From a virus: a DNA stretch of 38,632 nucleotides. Under the pieces are notes generated by a model, which saw only the letters and a list, made by a program, of their open reading frames with translations, did no database searches and was not told the origin of the DNA. A program made the position numbers and the translations under genes. The stretch is taken from IMG/VR virus record IMGVR_UViG_3300037493_002702, positions 1 through 38,632 of that record; one strand, written 5' to 3'. This document shows, one piece after another, positions 14,085-21,241 of this stretch. Position 1 is the first letter of the stretch, and each line of letters starts with the position of its first letter.

Positions 14085-14269
14085 ATTGGCGGGAATTGAA
14101 CGCCCGGCTAAGTAGTCTGCGTGAAGATGAATTGGCGGCGATGATCGAAGAAGAACGCCAGGGCGAACGGCGTCATACTCTGCTGGTGCGGATGCACCAG
14201 CGATTTACGGCGCTGCGAACGCTACGCGAACGGCGGGAATTGCTTACACCAACAGCCGCAGCGCCTTAG
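14081..14269 (+). CDS. Small conserved phage helical protein (62 aa)
   Basis: It overlaps the helicase stop by ATGA and starts N-W-R-E-L-N. The body is one charged helical hairpin (E-D-E-L-A-A-M-I-E-E-E-R then L-V-R-M-H-Q-R-F-T-A-L-R). Short proteins of this type follow VRR-NUC/SNF2 pairs in other phages, with function unknown. The last 26 bases overlap the convergent endolysin gene. Confidence 0.75.
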   Translation: MNWRELNARLSSLREDELAAMIEEERQGERRHTLLVRMHQRFTALRTLRERRELLTPTAAAP

Positions 14270-14861
14270 CGTAGCGGTCCAGCACGTCCTTTAGCCCGAT
14301 TTTCCCGCCGTTGATGCGGAGCCTGCATTTGGTCACGGCGCCAAGGTCGGCCAATTCGTTGCAGCCGTTGGCGGACCAGAAGAACGCCGCGCTTTCGGCG
14401 GCACCTTCCTTCGTCTCAATCCACCCCGGCAAGTCGTCCACCAGCATCCCCAGGGTTTGCGCCAAGCGTTCGTAATTGTTCCGCCCGGTAGTCTGCATTA
14501 GCCCCCGGCCAATGAACCGCCAGCCGTCGCCCAGGTTCACGTTACCCATGCGCCCGCCGTAAGCCGCCTCGGCTATGGCCTTCTGGTCTGCCGCGTGGTT
14601 GACCGTGCGACCCACTTCCTCAGCGTACTCGGGCGGGAAATAATCGGGCCATTGGGCCACCAGCGCCGCGGGCGCGTAGTTTAGGTTCTCGCGCAGCGCC
14701 CGCCCGCCGTTGCTTTCGTGCCCGGTGTTGGCCAGGAACAGGGCAACACGCTTAGGCGTGTTTATGTCGTGCCGGGCGCAAGCGTCGCCCAGCACCGCCG
14801 CCCACTCAACCGGCGTCGTCCAGCCCAAGCCGTAAAGCAGTTTGGCCGTCAACACGGTCAT
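14244..14861 (-). CDS. Endolysin, GH19 chitinase-like muramidase (205 aa)
   Basis: It degrades peptidoglycan at the end of infection. The frame extends to 15050, but ATG 14861 makes an ATGA overlap with the holin stop and starts the conserved domain (M-T-V-L-T-A-K-L-L-Y). The GH19 hallmark is N-T-G-H-E-S-N-G-G with the catalytic Glu, followed by E-N-L-N-Y-A, G-R-G-L-M-Q-T-T-G-R-N-N-Y and the C-terminal R-I-N-G-G. No signal peptide is seen, so export depends on the holin. It is the last gene of the late block. Confidence 0.93.
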   Translation of the reverse strand: MTVLTAKLLYGLGWTTPVEWAAVLGDACARHDINTPKRVALFLANTGHESNGGRALRENLNYAPAALVAQWPDYFPPEYAEEVGRTVNHAADQKAIAEAAYGGRMGNVNLGDGWRFIGRGLMQTTGRNNYERLAQTLGMLVDDLPGWIETKEGAAESAAFFWSANGCNELADLGAVTKCRLRINGGKIGLKDVLDRYAKALRLLV

Positions 14862-15268
14862 TGGCGAGCGACCCCCCGCATTTTCTCGAAAGTCCGCAAC
14901 CCACCCATACCAAGCATGGCGACGACCAACTCTAAGAGGTAATCGGTCTGGATAGAAGGTAATTCGGCCTTGACGCCCGAAACCACCAACCCCCAAGACG
15001 CGACCGGGGCCAACACGAAAGCCCATGCCAAGCCCGCCGCACATACCCAACCGATTGACGGGCGCCAGCCCGCCACGAACACGCTGTTGTGCCCGGCCTC
15101 AATTTTATTCACTTCGACCTGCGCTAATGCGGCCTCATTGGCCGACGCCACAAGCTGCGCTTCGATTTCCAGTTTGGCCCTTTCCGCCGCCGCCCGGTCA
15201 GGGATCAGCCTGTCAATCAAGGTTCCAAGCGCGGGCAGAAGGGCGCCGACAATGGCGGGGATAGGCAT
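14858..15268 (-). CDS. Holin with three predicted membrane segments (136 aa)
   Basis: The gene directly precedes and overlaps the endolysin. It has an amphipathic N-terminus (I-V-G-A-L-L-P-A-L-G-T-L-I-D-R-L-I-P), a helical region E-L-E-I-E-A-Q-L, and the signature W-R-P-S-I-G-W-V. Hydrophobic segments follow (A-A-G-L-A-W-A-F-V-L-A-P-V and L-L-E-L-V-V-A-M-L-G-M-G-G). This is the holin type common in proteobacterial phages. It permeabilises the inner membrane to release the endolysin. Confidence 0.88.
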   Translation of the reverse strand: MPIPAIVGALLPALGTLIDRLIPDRAAAERAKLEIEAQLVASANEAALAQVEVNKIEAGHNSVFVAGWRPSIGWVCAAGLAWAFVLAPVASWGLVVSGVKAELPSIQTDYLLELVVAMLGMGGLRTFEKMRGVARQ

Positions 15269-15286
15269 GAGGTTAGCCCCCTGGGG

Positions 15287-17272
15287 TCACGGTGCAAAAG
15301 CGTTGACGGTAAACGGGTCTTCGTATGGGTTCATGGCGTTGCCGATCTGCGCGCCAACGCGCGACGCCGGATTTCGCAGCGCCGCCGCAGTGGCGTCAAA
15401 CGGTGCCTGAACCCGCGCCCGCACCTTAGCGCGCCCGGCTTCCTGACGCAACGCGCGGTCAAGCTGGAACGCCGTAGCCTGGGGGTCCATCAGGTCGCGC
15501 GCAATGCGCTCGGCCGTCTCGCGGTTCACCTTACCTTCAAGCCGGCGATAGACGTTGTTAGCCGCGGTGTATATGCGGTTCAAAATCTGCACTCGCGGAC
15601 CAAGCACATTTGACGCCTCGGTTGCGGCGCGGCTAATGTCGGGAACGTCCCCCCGGCGCCCGGCTGAAATCATGTCGCGGGCGTTGTCGGCGCGGCGCAA
15701 GTCTCGGGCCACGTCCTGCACGATCTTAATTTCGTCCGGCTGCAACACGTCGGATAGGTAGCTGAAGCGGCTCTCGCCCGTGGCGCGCTTGATGGTGCGA
15801 GGGGCGTTTTCCGTCGCCGTGGCGAACGCCGCTGCGCGCGAGGCTTCCCCGGTCAGAGGGTCCGTAAGCGCGTTTTGTATCACCCTGCCCACTCTCATGC
15901 GGTTAATAGGGCCGCTGGCCTCGGCGTAGCCTTCGCGGGCGGCCTTGTACGCATCCGATTGATTGTCAATCCAAGCCAGCAATTCAGTACGCGAACCAAG
16001 AATAGCGTTTCTTTGTTCAATACCAAGACCTTGCGGGTTTTCCTTCACATAATCCCGCAACGCCTTCTGCAAACGGTCCAAGTCCCGAACGGAATATTGC
16101 ACGGGCGGCGCGGGTAACGCGGCCCCTTGCGCGTCCACAAGCCCGCTAGGCGCGGCGGTTTCGGGGCGGCGTATTGTAAATTCCTGGCCTTTTTCTTTCG
16201 CTACGCTTTCCGCCCAGGACAATGCTTGGCGTACAGCCGGGCGCTCTAATAGCGCGTCAACAGTTGCGTCGCTGGCGTAGGTTTCAGGCTCCGCGCGAGC
16301 GTACCGCGCCTTAGCTTCCGTGTCGCGCGTTTCTTCTAAAACTTCCTTCGCGCCGCGGCGCCCGGTGACGGGGTCTGCTGGGGCGCCGGCAACCTGGCCC
16401 AAATACGATTGCCGTGCGACGCTCTGCTCAGCCTTCCGCGCGGCTAACTCGCTGGCCAAGCGTTCCTCGCCCATGCGCGCGAACGCGGCAAACTCCGCGC
16501 TGCCGGCGCCGGCGGCTAGTTCTGAGGTCAGAGGTCGGGAGCCAGGCACAAACACCGCGTTAGGATCACGCAACGCGCTCACAATCGCCGGCCCCTGCCC
16601 CGCCGCCGCCTCGCGGTACGCGCGGGCCATCGGGTCCGACATATCTTGAACCACACCAACCGCCGCCGCCGCGCCCCGCCCCGCCGCCGCGATTGGCGCG
16701 ATAACAGGGGTCAAAGGGTCCGTGTATCGCGCCGCGGTCCTTAAACCTCCCGCCGTGCGAACCGCGCCGGATTTCGCCGCCGCCGCCCCGCCGCCGGTAA
16801 GCAAAAGGGACATATCAGACGCAAACCCTACGGGGTCCGTGGCGATCTTGTCTCGGATACCTTCAACCGAGCCGTAGTTTTTCGCGTACTCGCCTCCCAC
16901 CGCGTTTGCAATGCCGCTGATACGCGCGGTCGTCTCCGGGTTGTCTAGGCGGTCCAGCGCGTCGGTAAAGGCCCGCGGCAACACCGCCCGCGCGCCGGCC
17001 CGCAAACCGCCGGCGGCCAAGTCAGCAAAATTCTTGATCGTCTCTAACGGGTCCATAACGGCTTCGACCACACCGCCATAGAAACGCTGCGCGCTTACAG
17101 GTAGGTTCTGCCTCATGTCCGCCGGTACGTCGCCCCATGTACGCCGCGGACCTGGCAAGCCTTCGGCGGGCGCGTCCAGCCGGAACCCCGGCGGCAACGC
17201 CGCGGCGGGCGCGTTCGGTGCTGCGGGCGCGGGCGCGTCTAACTGGAAACCAGGGGGTAGGGTCGCGCTCAT
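15287..17272 (-). CDS. Putative internal virion / DNA-ejection protein (661 aa)
   Basis: Start ATG 17272 overlaps the stop of the lysozyme-containing gene (ATGA); the frame begins slightly earlier at 17287. The N-terminus carries two copies of L-P-P-G-F-[QR]-L-D-A-P separated by an Ala/Pro linker. A long Ala-rich helical body follows, with L-L-E-R-P-A-V-R-Q-A-L near the middle. It ends N-P-Y-E-D-P-F-T. Size and position match the last ejection protein of P22-like phages (gp16 position), which enters the cell with the DNA. Similarity is positional and stylistic, and no catalytic motif is visible. Confidence 0.7.
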   Translation of the reverse strand: MSATLPPGFQLDAPAPAAPNAPAAALPPGFRLDAPAEGLPGPRRTWGDVPADMRQNLPVSAQRFYGGVVEAVMDPLETIKNFADLAAGGLRAGARAVLPRAFTDALDRLDNPETTARISGIANAVGGEYAKNYGSVEGIRDKIATDPVGFASDMSLLLTGGGAAAAKSGAVRTAGGLRTAARYTDPLTPVIAPIAAAGRGAAAAVGVVQDMSDPMARAYREAAAGQGPAIVSALRDPNAVFVPGSRPLTSELAAGAGSAEFAAFARMGEERLASELAARKAEQSVARQSYLGQVAGAPADPVTGRRGAKEVLEETRDTEAKARYARAEPETYASDATVDALLERPAVRQALSWAESVAKEKGQEFTIRRPETAAPSGLVDAQGAALPAPPVQYSVRDLDRLQKALRDYVKENPQGLGIEQRNAILGSRTELLAWIDNQSDAYKAAREGYAEASGPINRMRVGRVIQNALTDPLTGEASRAAAFATATENAPRTIKRATGESRFSYLSDVLQPDEIKIVQDVARDLRRADNARDMISAGRRGDVPDISRAATEASNVLGPRVQILNRIYTAANNVYRRLEGKVNRETAERIARDLMDPQATAFQLDRALRQEAGRAKVRARVQAPFDATAAALRNPASRVGAQIGNAMNPYEDPFTVNAFAP

Positions 17273-19161
17273 TGCATTGGCACCCATTGGCCGCCGCGAA
17301 ACACTATGCGCTGCCCGTTAGGCCCGGTGGCGGTCTGACCCTCGGTAAAGCCCGCCGCCGCTGGCGCGCTCGGCGCTGCGGGCGCTGGCGACGCCGGTGC
17401 GCCGCCGCCGCGCTCGTCGTATGTGAATTGCCCGTGGCGGTCCCGCATAAGGCGCAAAATTTCTCGCGCTGCGGCCAAACGCTGCGTATTAGGAAGCATG
17501 GAATTTGATAAATCCCCTGCCGCTTTTTCGTATATTTGTACGTCTCGCACACCCTGCGGCCCTTCAAACCGCGGCACCATTTTTAACACCAAATCTGCAA
17601 TAGGCGGTATGGCCGCGGCTGCATCGGCTGCGCGCGACGACATACCCACAAGGTTACCTGCTATATCCACCGCAGTTCCTACGCCGCTTCCAGTGGCGCG
17701 CTGAAGCAACCCGCCAGGGCGTATAAGTTTCTCGACTTCCCGTATTGCGGTATCCAATCGCTGCGCGTCTTGTCGGCGCTTAACCGCTTCTTCAGCTTCC
17801 AGTCTTGCGGTGGTTTGCGCGCCCGACGTTTGCCCCGCTTCCGTCGCCCGCGCCGGCGCGTTCTCGCGCTGCACATCTGCGGTGGCTCGCGCCGTGGCTT
17901 GGGACTGCTGCACGTCCATAGTGCGCCTGTTGCGGTCGGCTTCCGCTATAGTGCCCGGCGTGGCAAGCCGCGCGAAATCAGGGACCGCAAGCGGCGGCTC
18001 TGCCGCCAGCGCGTCTTGCGAAACCAACATGGCGTTGGCGGGCGCAGCGCCGGGCGGCGCCATGGCATTAGCGGGGGCGCCGGCGATCATAGCAGCCTCG
18101 TCGCGGCGACGGCCCGCGTTGACGCCCCGGTTATCTCCCGCCAAACCTTCCACGGCTTTTGCCAGCGCCGCCGGGTCGCCCGACATCGCCGCGTTACGGA
18201 TGCGCCCCGGAAGGGAGCCGTAGTTATACGCAATCGAAATCAAGGCCGCTTGAGCGTTTGGTGGCATGGCCGCGTAGGCTTCCGGCCCGATGGCCGCAAC
18301 CACGCGCTGCTCGAATTGCGGGATGCGGCGGGCCAAGTCGCGTTCTGCGTCCTCGCGGCTGACGGTCATACCTGGGCGCACCGGCACAACCGAACCGTCA
18401 GCCCGCGTTGTAGTGTCGCTGCCGAACCCGGCGCGGTGCGCGTTTACATCAAAGTAAGGCGCTGCGCGGAACCCTTCGCGGGTTCGCAGGTGTTCCGCCG
18501 CGGCCAACTGCCCCGGCGTCATTTCTGGGCCTGCGGCGCGCGGCGCTAGCGCACCGCCAGCCGGGGCTTCGGGGACCATTCTAAAGCCGTTAGGCAGTAT
18601 TTCTATAGGATAGTTCCCTGGACCCGCGGCGTATCGAGGCCGCGCGTTTGCAATAATTTCGTCGGCTTTTGCCAATAAGGTCATGTAGCCGTCGCGGGTA
18701 AATGTTTGAGGTAGTGAAATCCCGGGAACGCGCGCTTGCATATTTTGCCGCCAAGCCGCGTATGCAGTTTGTTGTTCTGTTTCAGGCAAAGACGCGATAG
18801 GAACTAAAAGAGCCTTGCCGATTTCTATATTTTTTAATGTCGCTTCCGCTGCCGCCGTGCTTGCCTGCCGATGTTCCCGAGCGGCGCCCGACAAAGCGTT
18901 AAGCGTCGCCGCGCCCGTCGTGGGCGCAGCAAGCAATATCTCGCGCGCTGCGCCCGGCGCCAAGGGGTCAAAGTCTGGCCGCGAAACCGCGACGCGCAGC
19001 GCGTCTTTTTCAGCCTCCGCGCCCCGCAATATTCGCGATTGCTGTAAAAGCTGATCTTCGCGCATTGCGTTTAGAGACTGCGAAGACATGGCGTTGGCCG
19101 CGCCCATAAAATCGGGAAGCTGGACCGGGCGAATTTGGTTTGGGCTGGTGTAACCGGACAT
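17269..19161 (-). CDS. Ejection-type virion protein with internal lysozyme domain (630 aa)
   Basis: It starts at ATG 19161 behind AAGGAGA. About 200 helical residues precede a GH24-like lysozyme domain (about 216-360). Candidate catalytic residues are Glu229 in R-E-G-F-R and Asp238 in Y-F-D-V-N, nine apart as in T4 lysozyme. The usual Thr of T-I-G-Y-G is replaced by Arg (R-A-G-F-G), a known sub-branch with D-V-N-A-x-R. I-A-Y-N-Y-G-S-L-P is also typical. The C-terminus is disordered and ends G-G-Q-W-V-P-M-Q. The likely role is local wall digestion during DNA injection. It is in the gp20 position of the P22 order. Confidence 0.82.
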   Translation of the reverse strand: MSGYTSPNQIRPVQLPDFMGAANAMSSQSLNAMREDQLLQQSRILRGAEAEKDALRVAVSRPDFDPLAPGAAREILLAAPTTGAATLNALSGAAREHRQASTAAAEATLKNIEIGKALLVPIASLPETEQQTAYAAWRQNMQARVPGISLPQTFTRDGYMTLLAKADEIIANARPRYAAGPGNYPIEILPNGFRMVPEAPAGGALAPRAAGPEMTPGQLAAAEHLRTREGFRAAPYFDVNAHRAGFGSDTTTRADGSVVPVRPGMTVSREDAERDLARRIPQFEQRVVAAIGPEAYAAMPPNAQAALISIAYNYGSLPGRIRNAAMSGDPAALAKAVEGLAGDNRGVNAGRRRDEAAMIAGAPANAMAPPGAAPANAMLVSQDALAAEPPLAVPDFARLATPGTIAEADRNRRTMDVQQSQATARATADVQRENAPARATEAGQTSGAQTTARLEAEEAVKRRQDAQRLDTAIREVEKLIRPGGLLQRATGSGVGTAVDIAGNLVGMSSRAADAAAAIPPIADLVLKMVPRFEGPQGVRDVQIYEKAAGDLSNSMLPNTQRLAAAREILRLMRDRHGQFTYDERGGGAPASPAPAAPSAPAAAGFTEGQTATGPNGQRIVFRGGQWVPMQ

Positions 19162-19172
19162 GGCCTATCTCC

Positions 19173-19940
19173 TTACGCGGCGGCGCCGCCGCGGTTATAG
19201 TACCCGGTTCGCGCTTCATTAAGCTGCATTTGGCTTCGGTACAAAGGATACTGTACACCCAGGCTCATTGCGTTGGTTATGCCGCTGTTCAATGTGTTGG
19301 CCATATTTGTATAGCCTGACGCCCGCGCCTCGCCGCCGGCCATCTGCGCGTTTGCGACCCCCAGGCCCATACCCATGTACGTGCTGCCCATGCCCGCGCC
19401 GGTCTGCTGCGCGGCGCTGGATAGCGCGTTGGTGCTGGTCTGCCCCGCACCCATCAGGCTTTGCAAGGGATTAAGCTGGTTGAACCTGTTTGTCTGGTAG
19501 CGGTTAAAGGCGTTCATGTACTCACCGGACGCCGTGTCTTGGCCGAACCGCGTAATACCTTTCAACGTAGCCCCGGACAGAAGCCCGCCGCGCGCCGCGG
19601 CTGAGCGTTCAAGAGCCTTCATACCCTCGCTCAAGCGGAACCCGTAGCCAGGGTCCGCTTGAAAATCGCTCATACCAAAGTCGCCTGCGTACTTGCCGAA
19701 ATCGGGCGCCGTGCGATCATCGCCTAAGCCTAACAACGTCAACATGCGGTTTTGCGCGGTAAGCCCTGACTGCCTAAACGGCTCTTGCAGTTCAACTTGC
19801 CGCTGAAACATGCGCTCTTGCGCGTCAATGGATTGCTCCGCGGCGTCGCGCTGCGTCGCTGCCGCGTTAGCCGCCGCCGTTTTTTGGGCTTTCGCTGCTT
19901 GGTTCCCTAAAACCAGCGAGGCAACGGTGCCTATTGCCAT
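19173..19940 (-). CDS. DNA-transfer / ejection protein, gp7-like (255 aa)
   Basis: It starts at ATG 19940 with AAAGGAA upstream. The N-terminal 50 residues form an Ala/Gln-rich helix (A-A-A-N-A-A-A-T-Q-R-D). The central motif D-P-G-Y-x-F-R-L-S-E-G-M-K-A-L-E-R-S-A-A-A-R-G is the hallmark of a widespread podophage DNA-transfer protein. The C-terminus is Gly/Ala/Met-rich. In P22 the equivalent gp7 is packaged in the head and ejected first. It overlaps the acetyltransferase gene by 10 bases. Confidence 0.8.
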   Translation of the reverse strand: MAIGTVASLVLGNQAAKAQKTAAANAAATQRDAAEQSIDAQERMFQRQVELQEPFRQSGLTAQNRMLTLLGLGDDRTAPDFGKYAGDFGMSDFQADPGYGFRLSEGMKALERSAAARGGLLSGATLKGITRFGQDTASGEYMNAFNRYQTNRFNQLNPLQSLMGAGQTSTNALSSAAQQTGAGMGSTYMGMGLGVANAQMAGGEARASGYTNMANTLNSGITNAMSLGVQYPLYRSQMQLNEARTGYYNRGGAAA

Positions 19941-20404
19941 GGCGCAATTCCTTTCGCAAACGTGCGTTCCAGGGGCTTATACCCCGCCCGCGCGTAAAAT
20001 TTGCTTGTCTTTTCCACCCTATTGTCAGCAAGCGCAATCATTAAAACGAGCGCCGCGCCTTTTTCCTTTGCCCATTCCTCAAGCGTCTTGTGCATCGCCT
20101 GGCCGGCGCCGCTGCCCCTAGCGGCCGGCGTCAGCCACCACCACAATTCTTGAACGATGGTATGCTGCGGGCTGAAAAACAGGGGGTAGCAAAGCGCGCC
20201 GCAAATACCCACGATCTTACCGTCTATCTCTGCCAACCACATCGCCACGCCGGGGTTGTCCATTGCGCCAATCAGGAAATCCGCCACGTTGTTAGCCTCG
20301 GCGGGTATGAATTGGCTGATGGGCGCCGCCGCGATGAACTCGACGGCCAACTCAGTATAGCGGCCAAGGTCAGCGTATTCAGGGCGGCGAACGGTCAGGG
20401 TCAT
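19931..20404 (-). CDS. GNAT-family N-acetyltransferase (157 aa)
   Basis: The acetyl-CoA binding signature is E-L-W-W-W-L-T-P-A-A-R-G-S-G-A-G at about 88-103. It follows strands with V-A-M-W-L-A-E-I-D-G-K-I-V-G and precedes the C-terminal S-K-F-Y-A-R-A-G-Y. Its start overlaps the upstream stop by ATGA. Such enzymes recur inside the tail and ejection gene clusters of P22-like phages, and their substrate is unknown. It may modify a virion protein or a host target, but nothing in the sequence decides this. Confidence 0.87.
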   Translation of the reverse strand: MTLTVRRPEYADLGRYTELAVEFIAAAPISQFIPAEANNVADFLIGAMDNPGVAMWLAEIDGKIVGICGALCYPLFFSPQHTIVQELWWWLTPAARGSGAGQAMHKTLEEWAKEKGAALVLMIALADNRVEKTSKFYARAGYKPLERTFAKGIAPWQ

Positions 20405-20739
20405 TGCGTCACTTCTCTCCCGTTTGACCGAATGTTGATAGCCGAAGCCGTACCGGCAATGGTAGATATAAACGCCCCCGGCGACAAGGTTTGACCGACA
20501 ATCTCAGGAAACGTGTATGTCTCGCCGGCCTGTAGGGTCTTGGTCTTCACGATCAAGTTGTCGTTGCCTGCCGATCCCGCCGCCGTCACCAGATTGACGC
20601 TGAGCGTAGCCGCCGCCGCGCTGTAGTTGGTCGCGGTGAACTTATCAATGATCGTGGTAACGCCGTTCGCCGTGTATTGCGTGGTCTGCGCGTTCTCGGC
20701 GGTCTTGGCGGGAATCAGAACCTTAACGGTCACGGCCAT
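20401..20739 (-). CDS. Conserved small beta-rich virion-region protein (112 aa)
   Basis: The frame extends to 20892, but ATG 20739 (M-A-V-T-V-K-V-L-I-P-A-K) has AAAAGGATG upstream and begins the conserved part. Features are Q-T-T-Q-Y-T-A-N-G-V, I-D-K-F-T-A-T-N, and F-P-E-I-V-G-Q-T-L-S-P-G-A-F-I-S. A closing N-I-R-S-N-G-R-E follows. The strand pattern suggests a beta-sandwich. I have seen this type near tail-fibre genes of other podophages. Function is unknown, and a minor structural or decoration role is plausible. Confidence 0.72.
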   Translation of the reverse strand: MAVTVKVLIPAKTAENAQTTQYTANGVTTIIDKFTATNYSAAAATLSVNLVTAAGSAGNDNLIVKTKTLQAGETYTFPEIVGQTLSPGAFISTIAGTASAINIRSNGREVTQ

Positions 20740-21028
20740 TATCGGACATCCTTTTTTGCAAGAAGGTAAGCAGCACTTGGACGAACACCGCGGCGCCGAT
20801 GCGCCCGGCCACGGCCCCCGCGCCGGCCACAACCAGGGGGCTATGAAAGCCCAAGGCGTCCGCCAGCCCGCCCGCCCCAAACCCGCACACAAGCGCGCCA
20901 GGTGTTTCTAACAACATCATTTTCCACGAAATCTTGCGCCGTTCTTGGCTTAACTCTCGCGCAAGGGTGCCCACCCACGCGCCGCCGGCAGCAATGGCCA
21001 TTGTCACGGCTATATCATCCAGTTTCAT
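20723..21028 (-). CDS. Small membrane protein resembling LydA-type holins (101 aa)
   Basis: It has three hydrophobic stretches (about 7-24, 42-60, 65-92) with a basic loop E-R-R-K-I-S-W-K between the first two and a basic C-terminus. This topology and the R-K-I-S-W word fit LydA-like phage holins. It overlaps genes on both sides (17 bases and ATGA). Since another holin stands next to the endolysin, this may be a second holin, an antiholin or a membrane protein with a different job. Confidence 0.62.
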   Translation of the reverse strand: MKLDDIAVTMAIAAGGAWVGTLARELSQERRKISWKMMLLETPGALVCGFGAGGLADALGFHSPLVVAGAGAVAGRIGAAVFVQVLLTFLQKRMSDNGRDR

Positions 21029-21240
21029 CGGAACGGCCAGAACGGTAGCATTTTGACCGCCAGCGCAGCCACACCACCGGAAATTGCCGCCGCCGTGGCT
21101 AGAACGTACCAGCCGCCCTTAGTCTGATCCAGTATCGTTTGAAGGGCCTGAAGGCTTTTGGTCACTTCGTCCAGTTGGTCGCTCAGGTGGTCAACCTTAG
21201 CTTCCAGCTTTCCAAAATCGCGGGGGTCAATCGGCGCCAT
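21025..21240 (-). CDS. Small coiled-coil plus membrane-anchor protein (71 aa)
   Basis: GTG 21249 and ATG 21240 are in frame. ATG 21240 is preferred because AAAGG is 7 bases upstream and the previous gene stops just before. Residues about 10-42 form a heptad coiled coil (L-E-A-K-V-D-H-L-S-D-Q-L-D-E-V). One membrane segment follows (about 46-64). The layout resembles XhlA-like proteins or holin regulators. Together with the LydA-like gene it forms a small membrane pair behind the tailspike. Confidence 0.62.
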   Translation of the reverse strand: MAPIDPRDFGKLEAKVDHLSDQLDEVTKSLQALQTILDQTKGGWYVLATAAAISGGVAALAVKMLPFWPFR

Positions 21241-21241
21241 G

